From positions 124,001-188,000 of the forward strand of contig JAYKXP010000005.1 in the NCBI GenBank assembly GCA_037176845.1: a DNA stretch of 64,000 bases, written 5' to 3'. How positions within the stretch are numbered: position 1 is the stretch's first letter; each line of letters opens with the position of its first letter. Made by a program: the position numbers and the translations under genes. The notes below the pieces were generated by a model, which worked only from the letters and a program-made list of their open reading frames with translations, searched no databases and was not told the DNA's origin. This DNA is from Paramarasmius palmivorus. Lineage: Eukaryota > Basidiomycota > Agaricomycetes > Agaricales > Marasmiaceae. Shown here piece by piece: positions 11,496 to 23,893 of the stretch.

Positions 11496-12310
11496 ATGGC
11501 CGACGCTGCTCCAGAAATCTTTGACTCTCTGCCTTATTATGATAACGACCTTGAACGATTTCCTCATCTCAAGGAAAAGGTTGAACGGGAACTAGCTCGG
11601 GAACCAAAGCCACCGTCAGCATTACACCCCAGAGTGCCTCCTTCGTACGAGCTCTTTACTGTTAGTATCTCACTGGCTTTTGTTTTATTGACTCTGGGAT
11701 AACCTCAACCATTTGTTAGAACAATCCGCTTTTAAAAGCAGAGCTTGAACGCGTCGAGTCGCATCAGCCATTCCCATCGCTGGATAGTCTTCGATACCAA
11801 TTACCCGCACCAACTTCGACCCCGGGAACCGAGGAAGAATGGAAAGCGGCTTTGGACAATGCTCGTGCTCAGTTAGAGCACCAAAAGATACGGTACGTGC
11901 CATTGGAATCCATGTCGAATGATGCTAACCAACGCGACCTTAGGCAGACCAACTTGACACTATTACAAACATATGGGTCAAACGCATGGAGAATACACAA
12001 CTACCTCCTTGAAGAGAACGCCAAAAACATCGAGAAATCTCTTGAGGAATTGAATCAGCTCACCACAGAGGTGAATAGGGAACGAAAGAATACACAGGCA
12101 AGTAACAGTCTACTTTGGTAGCTGCTCAAGCTCTGACATGACATGATACGCCTCTAGACTAAGCTCGGATCGCAATTGACTTCATTGGAGACACGGTGGA
12201 CCGAGTTGATTTCTGGAGTGCTGCAAATAGAGATGGCAAGTGTTGCACTGGATGCTGAGATCGACAGACTCAATAAGAAAGAAGCAGAGTTGGCCGAGAT
12301 GACGAGGTGA
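11496..12310 (+). CDS. Pre-mRNA splicing factor SPF27/BCAS2 (Cwf7) family (214 aa)
   Basis: Exons 11496-11660, 11720-11892, 11944-12097 and 12158-12310 total 645 nt. The sequence DSLPYYDNDLE near the start, the helix with LEHQKIRQTNLTLLQTYGSN, and the C-terminal coiled coil ending EIDRLNKKEAELAEMTR are the pattern of SPF27, a subunit of the Prp19 (NineTeen) complex that acts in spliceosome activation. The length (about 220) agrees with the family. The third intron begins with GC (GCAAGT at 12098) rather than GT; the nearest GT alternative introduces an immediate stop, so the GC donor is required. Confidence 0.9.
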
Positions 12311-12702
12311 AAAATTGATATTTATGTTACCCATGTCATTCTACATGTTTTGTACTACACCGATGCCAATGCATACAATGCACTTGCACTCACTGCATAG
12401 ACCACGTTCTGCACCATGTATTTGAGGTTGCCGGTATCGAGGCCGAGATGTTACCAAAAGTGGATATGCCCGGACGACGACGGTGAACCGAAGCACTGGC
12501 GATTGTGCTCAGTGACATTCATAGTTCTGGAGGTCCAATACCCCCCCCAGGTAATGTCCTTTCCTTGTCCTCGTATTTCTCACTTATTCTCATACTACCA
12601 TCTACTACGACTTGTTTTTGACTATATCATCAGCTCTATCGAGGCTACTATTCCTCTTGGACCGAACCAAAAACATTCGGCAAGGCGTCTCACGACGCGT
12701 CT
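12311..12702. other. Leader region of the large disordered-protein gene
   Basis: The 392 bases contain a possible non-coding or alternative first exon: an open frame from 12416 joins through a good intron (about 12552-12632) to the main frame upstream of MAHTDT. Its translation has no recognisable character, so it is treated as a spliced leader. Confidence 0.35.
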
Positions 12703-15700
12703 ATGGCTCATACCGACACAGCAGCAGGGATTTCAGCAGAATCGTCAGGAATACTGGAGATAAAGTCCGAGGGACCAAATCATGTCGTCGATTTGACAAG
12801 CGAAGCAGCAACCGAAGGGCCAGACACAAATCCTAGCACTCTGTCTACCACTTCTACTCCTAGTTCCTCGCCACCGACCAAGAATGCGAATTCAGATGCT
12901 GCATCGATACCTCAGACCACCAGGTCAACATTGGTTCCATTGGGTTCATCTTCTTCCCAAGGAACAACTCCAGCACCTCAACCCAAACGTTTTAGCGCTG
13001 TTAATATCACCAAGAAGTTTTTGGAGAAGAACGGTCCGAATTCCAGTAGTATCCCTACTGCTTCCCCATTCTCTTCATTGAAGTCCGGAAGTTCAACATG
13101 TGCGTCTACAAGACCCGTATTTAGTCTTTACTGGCTCCTCATTCCATTTTTTTCCCATAGCGAAACCGATTGCTCCCTCTACAACTTCTCACCCTCGACT
13201 CATTACGACAAAGCTCACAGCCAACCCACAACTATCTTCCAGTTCAGGTCCTGGATGGTCTCGTCCTTCTTCAGTCACGCCGCCTGTTGCAAATGCCAAT
13301 GCAACCACACCCAATGGAACAACACACCCTATTCAAAATTCTTCGACCAAAGCGACCAACAGTGCCGTTTCGGGTCCGCCACAACCACCGCTCCCAGGAA
13401 AGGTCATACAACCGCAGCCCCGAACCGCCGCTGCATCCATCGGGTTAAATAAGAATTCTTCGGCCGGCAGTTCATCGAGCAAACCAGCTTGGGCCAGTAT
13501 GAGACCCGTATCTTCAAACACGCGTGCACCTTTCAGTGATTTCCCCACAGCTGCGGAAGTTGCGCAAGGTCGGACCCACGACACATTTTCCAAACGTGGT
13601 TGGTTACTAATTACATTGACAACTAGGTGTCGCTGGGCGTGTATTCAAGGCAGCCGAAATGAAGGAAACGGAGGAGGCAAGCAAACAGGCCAGAATGGAA
13701 GAAGCTGACACTTTTCGAGGCGTGCATTTGGATCCAAATGCTCATCACTGGGATGAAGTGCGTCTGTCACGTTGTCATTTGCCGGGTGCTATTACTGATA
13801 CGTGTAATTCTAGATGGAAGAGGACGATGACAACTTCTTGGACAGTGTCATTGATTTTGGAGATGGCCGGCAGTACAACGTTGACACGAACATTACACCT
13901 CCTTCGCCGCCTGAATCCAAGGAGACACCTGCGCGTTCACCGTCTCGCTTTAGCACTCACGATGCCGATATATCGAATGGACCTGTGAGCAAGGAGGACA
14001 GATTTGTGGACGACTTTGATCGTAGTTGGCCGCGCTCAGGACCTTCAAGTCACCCCAGCAGAAATTCAAATGCATCCGACCCAAGTGTATCACCACACGC
14101 CTCTCACTCGCCACAGGAATCTTCCAGGGTACTCTTCAATGAACGTTCGAATAAGTTAGAGCCATACAACGGGTCTGCTAGATCGACACAGAGCTCCGCT
14201 CACTATAGAAGGACACATCAACCCGACTCTCCAAACGATTCTCGAGGTCCGCGAATATCTCCCACGGCATCCAGCAGCAATCACAACTTTCAGTTGCTAC
14301 AAAAATCTTCGAATAAGGACGGCCCGTTGCCGACCCGGAGATATAGCAACAGTGGAACGGGGCCGTTTGACAGGCACAGAGATGGTGACTTTTCCCGCAG
14401 AGACCATCCCATTCCCAGTTCACGTACTGCACCTCATCTGGGTCCTGGAGAGCAGCGGGATCGCGGCAGACAGCAGTCATCAATGCCACCTCCACCTGTC
14501 CCGCCACATGCCCTACGGGGTAAGGAGCGACAGTTACCTCCTCACTTATCTCAACCTGGCAGTGTAGCCACACCTTTTGAACGGCGCGCATCTTCTCGCG
14601 AATCGCGATATTCCGCGCATACTAACCAACCACCCGGTCCTCCGTCCGCTGCTTCGTCCGTACGACATCCGTCACAGTCTCCGGCATTGTCGCATAGATC
14701 CCTTGCACCGGTCAGTTCTTCGCCCGTTATCGATCCGGCAGCTCTCAATTTGTCGATCGATGAATTGGAGAGTGCTAAGAAGAACTTGATGCATGACGCA
14801 GCCGCTCGAGCTAAACATCGGCGACAACAAGAGGAGGAGGAAAGGGAACGAGAGAAGGAGCGAGCTAGACAGAAGGCTCTTGAGCTTGAGAAACGTTTCC
14901 CTGTCCAGAAGGAGCCTAATCAGGACGACGTATGTATTCACATTCTTCTACTATTTTTCTGTTCTCTCAACCAGATGGACACGCAGGAGGCCACTCAAAT
15001 TATCCAAGATGCAATCAAAGCCGCTAAATCCGAAATCCCTTCAGAGTCAGCCTCTCAGGATCAAATACCGCCAACACGACATAGTTTGCAAAGATATCCC
15101 TCAACTCGAAGTACTTCATCGCAAACGCATGGGACTGAACGAGGTCTATTTGGCAGGAGGTCATCAGTGTCTTCACGAATATCCACCGGTGATGCGGCCT
15201 CTATCGTTTCTGTCGCAGCTTCAGCAGAATCTTGGCGCAGAGCTCCTCCCTCAACATCAAAAATCGACACGCACGTCCGAACCCAGTCTTTGGCTTCGCA
15301 AGCTCCTTCCGTTCTCGACCAAGTACAGTCGCTTGCAGAGGATCCGGACGCAGAGTTGGAAATAGTGGATTATTCCGACCTGGGCAAATTCGTCGGTGAT
15401 CACGAAAGTGAACAACCTTCTGCCGACCACGCTGCTCCTTTGAAAAGCAAACAGCGGCCCGTCGCTAGCGATTTCTTGGACGACGAGAGTCCTCCTGCGG
15501 CAGACAAGAAACCCCTTCAAACCGTGGACAAATCTGACGACCGGATATGGAGAAGAGGTTCGAAGTCAACCGTGGTGGATGGCTCATCAGAGCGACCCAA
15601 CCAGGAAGCGCGATTGGACACTGCACTTGTACCTACACCAGGCCTTCTGTTACCTATGCAAAAGGATATCCCCACCGCTGCCGATGTGCATCCTACAAGT

Positions 15701-17898
15701 CCACCGGCCTCACATCCTACAGGGCAACGACATCAACGCCCGAGTTACAAGGAGCCGACCATGTCCGCACTAGACGACGCAATGTCTCGTATAAAAGGTG
15801 CTTTGGACGGAATGCATGGAGAGAAAGCAGCGATTGCAGAAGCCGATTCTGTATCCAAGAAATTAGCACCTACTCCCGTTTCCAAAGCTGCTCCTCCAAA
15901 AGATAGTCAACCCTCACCGCCGCGGCGCTCTCAGCAGGTCATTAAGGAACCCCCTGAAAATTTCCTTTACACCTGCAGCGAACCTCCGCAGTCTCCTAAG
16001 CCAGCATGGAATGCATTCCCGGTAAAACTCCCGAAGACTTCCGCGCCTTTGGAGCCAATCAACAGACGGCGATTGAACTTATTTTTCACGGGAATGCATT
16101 TCCGTTGGGACATATTGTCCTTCACGCCTCATGTAGAAGGGATGAGCCGTCGGGATTTCTCGGTGAACGATGTCCTATTTCGCAAAACATATGTTTATGG
16201 GCAGAAAGGCAAACTCAGATACAGGGTTTCTTTTCCAAACAATGCTGCATCCGCACCCATGGCACCCAGAGTCAATATTCCAGGTCATCCTTCAAGACAA
16301 AGCACAACTGGTGCCTTTGGAAGACCGACAGGTGCAGATGGGGTGTCAACGTGGCGGAAACGTTCGACGTTGGCTGTTGAAATAACTCCCACTGAATTGG
16401 ACACAACAAGCAGGTCTCCACCTCCAGAGCCTGTTGGGGCAGTGCCCCCCGCATCTCCTGGGAAGTCACAGGAACAGTCAGTTTCGTCGCCTACAAATGA
16501 CCCAATGACTCCTAGTCGGTTAAGGTCCCAACCAAAGATGCCTGCGGGGTCTGGGGTTGCCTTCCTTCGCGACTCGAAGATAGTTGAGGTTGATTCACAT
16601 ACTAAGCCAGCAGTCAGCTTTTTTGCTGTCAATGACGCCGATGCGTCAAGGTCAGAAAAAGTTGAGGCAAAATCCGAGGCGAAACCTGAGGCAACATCGT
16701 CGAAACTCGTCAATGGTTCTTCTGCTGTTGATTCAGGAAGCAAACTATCAGCCCTGTCCCCGAATACAATCACACCTCCTGTGTCAAAATTCAGCCTCCC
16801 GCCATTAGTGAGCAGCAAGGCAGAAAGTAAAAGCTCTGAGGATTCTGTAAGTTATCATGACTGACTGATGTTTGATTGTTCTCACCACCTAATTTTACTC
16901 AGCCTGACCGTATGCCTATTACGCCGCCTCATCCTGGAGGCACATGGTCCAGGACATCGCTTTCGTTACCCGTGAAAGACACCCCCGTCCGCGGACCTGA
17001 TCCTGAACATTTGAAGGCGGTTTGGTCTCAGCCATCCAACAAAGCCGACCTGCACCCAGTGAACTCGTTGGAGGGAATAGCAGATGACCTGACAGCTTTA
17101 CCTTTCACTTTACTGGACGTCAAATCGGAAGATGGAGCAACACCACCTCCGACATTGCCATCAGCACCGTCCCGGATGTCGTTGCACGATGTCACAAGAG
17201 CCTTCCAACAAGTTCCGACATCATCGTCAACAAGCTCCAACGGGCATCGACCGCCCATTTCGCCTCCCTCAACGACAGCACCTGTCGCTCGACCTCCTCA
17301 GGGCTACAACTACACACAACCGAATATTATAACAACACCCAATGTGCGGCCGAATTACCAGTATCACCCTTCACCGATGATGAGCCACTCTCCTGCTCCC
17401 GCCTTATATCATCCGATGAATGGTAGTCCAGTACCTGCACGGATGGGCGTCAATGGCCCTACCCCGCTTTACAGCCCGGTGTGGATGCCACTCCCAAATC
17501 CGACAGGGCAGAACCCCAATCCGATGATGAGGCCTCCCATGTCCTCCCCATATCCTCCGGTTATGTATCCATCGCCTGGACCTCAACAAATGTATCTTCC
17601 TCCAGCTATGCAGAATGTTCCTGGTCAGCCACCGCAAGCATCGCCGCACAATACGCTGGGCCGTGGTCGAGGGAATCCTACGATGATGAGTCCTGCCATG
17701 CAACATGCAGGCGCTGTCCCTTCCATGCCCATGTACTCAGGGAGTCCAGTCATGATGCCTGCTCATGCCGGGCGACCGCCCATTCGCAACGATAATGTCC
17801 ATCATCCAACTATGCCCCAACCACCGCTGCCCAATCCACAACATTACCCATCCGTTCACGGTCCCTCATCGTTCAACGGTGTTCGACCATCATGGTAA
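12703..17898 (+). CDS. Very large Ser/Pro-rich, mostly disordered protein (1639 aa), function unknown
   Basis: Six exons, 12703-13099, 13161-13568, 13627-13757, 13814-14929, 14975-16846 and 16903-17898, sum to 4920 nt. Most of the protein is Ser/Pro/Gln-rich low complexity. Three islands look constrained: EEADTFRGVHLDPNAHHWDE with EEDDDNFLDSVIDFGDG (about residues 305-335), a charged coiled coil with EEEEREREKERARQ (about 650), and a compact block RRRLNLFFTGMHFRWDILSF followed by YVYGQKGKLRYRVSF (about 1050-1120). The C-terminal 250 residues are Pro/Met/Tyr/Asn-rich. I do not recognise the family. Intron 14930-14974 is 45 nt, in frame and stop-free, so a retained form is translatable. The start could lie upstream if the leader exon is coding. 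Confidence 0.72.
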
Positions 17899-18144
17899 AC
17901 TACTCATCCACCACCTGTTGTTGTACCCAAATGTTCTCACTTGTTTTATATTCCCTTTCTGTTCATGCTTTGCTGAGGTACATACACTACTATTGTTGTC
18001 GTATAACTTTTTATTCGGACATTCTCTCTTGCAATTTCTTTCTCAAGACCCCTCGGGTATGATGGCAGACCAACAATGAGACTTGGAATGGCATAAGGTA
18101 TCTGAGATTAATGGTGAATAGCTAACCGGATCTAGGAATATGGT
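17899..18144. terminator. Convergent 3' region
   Basis: The 246 T-rich bases between two convergent stop codons hold both polyadenylation regions. No gene is seen. Confidence 0.4.
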
Positions 18145-19880
18145 CTAAACAGCAAGCTCTACAGCACGTTCCGCCGCCTCGTCTAAACCATCGAACGCAA
18201 TAATCTTCATGCCAGATTCTCTAATCATGCTGTGACATTTATAATGAGGACATGCTGGATATTGTGTGAAGATGAAAACGTACTCTTTAGCCTCCTGCTC
18301 TTTCGTGCCCTTCAATCGGACGACTAGAGGGATAGTCATGTTCAACTCCTTGGTGGCCTTGATGACACCCTCAGCGATGTAATCACAGCGCATGATACCT
18401 GTACGCGAACGTTAACTCAAATCATCCACAAGAAGACTATGCACGTACCTCCAAAGATGTTGATGAAAATGCTCTTGACCTTGGGATCGGCAAGAAGAAT
18501 CTCGAACGCCTTCTTCACGGTTTCGGGTGTAGCGCCTCTGTTATATCATCAGCAATGCAACAGCAGTAAGGAGACACCAAGACCGCACCCTCCGACGTCA
18601 AGGAAGTTGGCTGGGTTACCACCGTGTAACGAGAGAACGTCCATGGTGGCCATAGCGAGACCAGCACCGTTGACGAGACAGCCAATGTTTCCATCCAACT
18701 TGATAAAGTTGAGGTTGTGTTTTTGCGCCTCAACTTCAGAAGGCTCTTCCTGGCTGATATCGCGAAGGGCAAAGATATCTTGCTGTCTGAACTCTGCGTT
18801 ATCATCGAAACCAAACTTGGCGTCCATGCTGTGCAGGGATCAGAAACTTGTGATTTTCACAATGACGGATGGAGACTTACCAAAGAACCTTTCCGTCCTT
18901 GGTCTCTGCCAACGGGTTGATCTCGATTTGGGTGGCATCCTTTTCCTTGAAGATACGGTAGAGGTTGATGAAGATTTCGGCGGCTTCCTCTTGTGTGGAG
19001 GCGTCCTTGAAACCGAGCTTCTTGGCAACTCCTAGGGCTTCCTCCTTGGAGAGACCGTCGGTGAAGCTGATTGGAGTGGTGATGATGGCAGAAGGGTCCT
19101 TGGCTGCCACTTCCTCGATATTCATACCACCTTGGGCTGAAGCAACGAGGACAACACCCTGGGAAACACGGTCGTTCAAAACAGCGACGTAGTATTCGTG
19201 GGAAGGTTCGCGGCGTTCAGCAAGCATGACCTTGAGAGAAAGAGGATTTCAGACTGGTATTGAGGCATTTAATGCATCCAACATACAGCATTGCAGATAC
19301 GACCACCGGCGCCGGTCTGTTTGGTGATAAGCTTGGATCCAATCATTTTTGTGGCTAATTCTTTGGCTTGTTCGGGACTTGATACGCGTGAAAATCAGCG
19401 CGTTGCTGCCAGCAAAGAGGAAACAGAGCGTACGAATCGACCATATGCACACCTCCCTGGAATCCATTGTCAAATTTACCCTTTCCACGTCCTCCTGCGA
19501 GCACCTGCGCTTTTATGACTAGTCTGTTGTGTCCTTGGGACGAACGTTCAGTAAATGCGTGGTTTCGGCTCGGAATTGACCGGATTTACCGAATTCTTTT
19601 GCGACGTTGTAGGCCTCCTCTGCAGACTTTGCTGGGATACTCTTTGGTGTTGGGATACCGTACTATTGAGGAGATAAGAAATTGAAAAGACGGAAGGACG
19701 ACTTGTGAACTGACAGAGTTGAGTAGCTTCACGGATTGATATTCGTGAATAGATAGGTAACGTCTCTGACCAGCCTGTAAAGAGAATATAAGAAAAAGAC
19801 TAAAAGATTTCTGTTGAAATACTTGCATGACGAGAAGAAAGAGATCTCAGAGGAGCTTTCCTGAGCACTTGTGAGAGCAT
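18145..19880 (-). CDS. Succinyl-CoA ligase beta subunit, mitochondrial
   Basis: TCA-cycle enzyme that makes nucleoside triphosphate from succinyl-CoA. Exon 1 (19827-19880) encodes a presequence [18 protein letters not shown]. Then follow [31 protein letters not shown] (ATP-grasp), [71 protein letters not shown] and [14 protein letters not shown], ending VELAV. The first intron uses a GC donor (CAT|GCAAGT); GT alternatives break the frame. The junction around 19515-19585 (after AKEFG) is not fully resolved: two GT donors fit phase, both giving an in-frame link to VIKAQV one to four residues shorter than expected. ADP or GDP specificity cannot be read here. Confidence 0.94.
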
Positions 19881-20340
19881 GATGGAAGAAGGCTGGGATG
19901 GGTTTGAGCGTGGGAACAGTCGTCACTGGCATAATTAGCTGGAAAAATGTTTTTTCTCTTCATCGTGCAGGGCGACGACGACGCTTTTATTTTTCTTGTG
20001 CTAGCTGTCTCTCACCTCGCTGGTATATTTTTATATTCATCGAGGCAAATCTCTGCTATATTGACTCTTGTGTCCTCCGTTGAGTACGCAGAGCTTAATA
20101 CTTCTAGCTCTTTTTGCGAAATTTTAGGTGGTCAACATACTCCTTTGTATACCTCGATACTCTGCTCATCAAAATGTCATTTTATTCTTTCTCCTCGTGG
20201 TCACTCTCGACCCTTCACCGACAGTGCCCAGTTCTACCTCGTTTTCACCGCGTTTTTTCCCGTTCAAGACCAAATATAAAGTCGGACCTTGATTGCCTCT
20301 AGGTGCAGCCCCCATTTTGTCCGCACCACCATTGGAGTTC
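19881..20340. promoter_or_regulatory. Divergent promoter region, succinyl-CoA ligase and DinB-like genes
   Basis: 460 bases between two divergent start codons. The stretch is rich in CT and TTC tracts on the plus strand and contains no convincing gene. In-frame ATG-less codons precede 20341, so the DinB-like gene could start a little upstream. Confidence 0.45.
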
Positions 20341-21244
20341 ATGTCACTTATTACACAGGAGATCGAATCCCCTTCTCCAGCTATTATCAACATGGCACCT
20401 GCTGCTGTAACCTCTACCGAGAACATGGAGTTCCTCGGACAGCAGATTCTCGTAGCACAAACCGTCTTACAGCAAGCGATAGACGTCTTGGACAACGAGC
20501 TGACGTCGGACGACCAACTCACAGTACAATCAAAGTATCTCCCAGGCTCGACCATAGGTGTGTGAGCCACCGGTATGCGTATTAATCGTAGCCCTGACAT
20601 TATTGGTATTGACAGGGAAGCATCTCAGGCATGCAAATGACCACTTCCAGTCCATCATCCAGATCATTGAACAGTCCACGGACTCGTATACACTGGATTA
20701 TGACCGCACTCGTTCACGCAACTCCCCCATGGAGAGTAGCAGAGCTGCTGCGAAAGAAAAGTTGACGGAGACAATACAGAAGTTAGGGGAGATATCAGGG
20801 ACTGTCGATTGGGATGCACCTGTTCAGCTGCACGCTATCACGCCCTATGAGCAAAACATGCGGTCCTCCTTAGGAAGAGAGGTATGTTCAGCTACCTGTA
20901 TCGCGCCAGCTTTACTTACTCGATTTTTAGCTCTGGTTCGCTAGTCTCCACTGCGTTCATCATTGGTCCATGGTAAGTGTGCCGGTCCGTATCTCAAACT
21001 CATCTGACGCAACAATAAATAAGGTTCGAGTGATTGCTGGCGAGCTTGTAAGTTTTTGTCCGCCGCCACACAACGAAATACTTACCTATCGTTTCCAGGG
21101 TATAACTTTGTCTGAAGACTTTGGCTTCGCCCCATCAACGTTGGTGTACCAAGGTTGGGGTCATTGCAAATTTTGTTCCCCGTGAAATACTGACGGAAAC
21201 CTTTCACAGGCCGAGAGGGCGCATTAGGCAAAGCGAAGATTTGA
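20341..21244 (+). CDS. DinB-like (YfiT/DinB_2 fold) protein (212 aa)
   Basis: Exons 20341-20557, 20616-20881, 20931-20972, 21024-21047, 21099-21153 and 21210-21244 sum to 639 nt. The core is a four-helix bundle with KHLRHANDHFQSIIQI, LDYDRTRSRNSPMESS, LWFASLHCVHHWSMVRVIAG and LSEDFGFAPSTLVYQ. The His residues in the first and third helices match the metal-binding triad position of DinB-like enzymes, many of which are thiol-dependent transferases; the substrate here is unknown. A second ATG at 20392 (MAPAAV) is an alternative start. The introns are short and the 24 nt fourth exon is small but phase-consistent. Confidence 0.78.
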
Positions 21245-21484
21245 GCACATTTTTGTAGCCGTTGCATTGACAATATACTGTACTTAGCTCTAGTTTACAA
21301 TGATACACGATCCCAGAAATTCAAATAGACCAATCCTTTGTCCTGGCACTTGTGGGAATGTCGTGAGTTCAAACGCGTCCTTCGCGATCTTTCGCGCTGC
21401 TACCATCTTGTCGCGCGACCTTATCATTCTCCGTTACCCCTTCTCCTTTGCGTATTTCTCATGCAAGGAAACGATAATCCAGTA

Positions 21485-23740
21485 ATGCAGCCCCTAGAAG
21501 GCGAACAGAAGAAACGAGTGGTGCGTTCCTTAATCGTCAACCGAATTCTGATTATTTGAACCTTTCTTCCAGTGTTATTTCTTCGATTCCGACATTGGAG
21601 GTTTCCACTATGGTCCTGGACACCCGTAAGCTCTTCCAGGACATACTAGTCTGCAGCAATAGCTTACTCCCGGAAATAGCATGAAACCAACCAGAATACG
21701 CATGTGTCATTCCCTTGTGATGAACTATGGCCTATATAAAAAGATGGAGATTTTCGTGCGTCCCCTTTGGCCCTTTAAAGTTATCATCATACTGAAAGCA
21801 TATCCTTTTGCCAACATACATTTTATCAGCGTGCTAAGCCAGCAACGAAACGAGAAATGACGCAGTTCCACTCGGATGAATATGTCGACTTCCTGGCTCG
21901 GATTACACCCAGCAATATGAACGCTTTCATCAAGGAGCAACACAAATGTCGGTGTCTTTACGAGTACTATTTATGCTGTCCTCACTATGACATTTCAGAC
22001 AACGTCGGTGACGACTGTCCTGTTTTTGAAGGATTGTTCGATTATTGCTCCATCTCCGCGGGAGGCTCCATGGGTGAGTTCGTTGACTCTCTGATAGTTG
22101 TAAAGCATCTCATATACGTATAATAGAGGGTGCCGCACGGCTCTCCAGAGATAAATGTGACATTGCAATAAACTGGGCAGGAGGGCTGCACCATGCAAAG
22201 AAAAGTGAAGCTAGTGGTTTCTGTTATGTCAATGGTCAGTGAGCTGTCAAACCCATTGTCCCCTTGCTGAACCGAGACTTAGATATCGTCCTCGGAATTC
22301 TTGAGCTCCTACGGTACCTTCATTTCTCCCAGCCCTTGATTTAGGCAGTGACTCTTGCTGCTGGTTTAGATATCACCAGCGCGTGCTCTATATTGATATA
22401 GACGTACACCATGGGGATGGTGTAGAAGAGGCATTCTATACCACAGATAGGGTCATGACGGTCAGCTTCCACAAGTACGGAGAGTATTTCCCCGGTACGG
22501 GAGAGCTACGTGTGAGGCCATTTCTAGTATCATTACTTGTTCGTTGCTCACTCACTCGCATAGGACGTCGGTGTTATGAAAGGAAAACACTACTCGCTCA
22601 ATTTCCCCTTGAGGGATGGCATTACAGACGAGAACTACAAATCCGTTTTTGAACCTGTGAGTTCGACCGGGTTCGGCGGGGACAGTGAAAGCTCAAGTTG
22701 GCTACCTTTAGGTCATTCAACAAGTAATGGAATCTTATGACCCATCGGCAATCGTTCTGCAATGTGGTACAGATTCTCTTTCAGGAGATAAGCTGGGCTG
22801 CCTGAACTTATCTATGCGAGGTCTCCTCTATTTTCGTGCCCGGCGAACAACTCTGACTGACGTGAGCTCCAGGACATGCCAACTGCGTCAAGTTTGTCAA
22901 ATCGTTCAACAAACCGTTGTTACTTCTGGGTGGCGGAGGATATACTATGCGTAATGTCAGTCGTGCGTGGGCTTTCGAGACTGGATTGGCTGCGGGAGTG
23001 GAACTTGGCCCTAGTGAGCTGCATGTCGAATTCTCTTGGTTTATATCCCTCTGATTCGCGACAAGACATTCCGGTCAACGAGTACTATGAATATTTCGGT
23101 CCAGATTATCAGCTAGACGTCAAGTCGTCCAACGCCGAAGACTTGAATACACCAGCATACCTGAACCGAGTCAAGAGAATCGTGATGGAGAACATACGCA
23201 ATATGGGCGGTCCTCCCAGTGTCCAAATGAGCGGTAGGGTCCATTTACGTGGTTGGCTCCGGACAGAACTTAATCTGAACCTTAGATATACCCTCACTGC
23301 CTATTGACCAGGAGATGGATGACCCCAACGCAGATGAAGATTTAATACCTCCCGACACACGACGACACCGTAGGCTGTTAGACAGCCGCAGGCAGGCGGA
23401 CGGAGAGCTTTCGGACTCGGATGACGAAGGTGAAGGTGGTCGAAGAAACCATTCTAGTCATAAGGACGGAGACAGTAATGGAGACAGTACGGGGATTCGC
23501 AAATACCCCATTGGTGCAGGTATCATGAATTCGAGCAGCACCCTCACTCATGGCGCTGGACCTACCGGACACACCACGGCCGTTAGGATACTCTCGAAAG
23601 GTGCAAAACCTACTCCCAAAATGGATGTCGATTCTCCAGCATCAACAGAGGCGGATTCGACGACAAATGACGATGGTAAAAACGGCAAGGGTTCGGACAA
23701 GTCTGCGGATGCAATGGCGGTGGACTCGACGTCAAGTTAA
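21485..23740 (+). CDS. Class I histone deacetylase, Rpd3/HDAC1 type (534 aa)
   Basis: Thirteen exons starting 21485-21520 and ending with 23286-23740 keep frame throughout (1605 nt). Landmarks: [57 protein letters not shown] (catalytic His/Asp and zinc ligands), [46 protein letters not shown] and [11 protein letters not shown]. The catalytic domain is complete, so a zinc-dependent lysine deacetylase acting in a nuclear corepressor complex is expected. The last ~150 residues are an acidic/Ser-rich tail ([13 protein letters not shown]) in a single long exon. The N-terminus is short ([12 protein letters not shown] before CYFFDSD). XPA follows 153 bases downstream on the same strand. Confidence 0.95.
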
Positions 23741-23893
23741 ATATCTTCTCGAATTCCATAGGATTCGTGTTATCTGTCGTTGTGCTTTCAGTTGTAATTT
23801 ACTGTATCCGTCAATAGGAATGTGTGAATCAGTTCAGCGCGAACACTGCCACCGACGCGTTCTTGACTCCACTCCGCCATCATCTATAGCATT

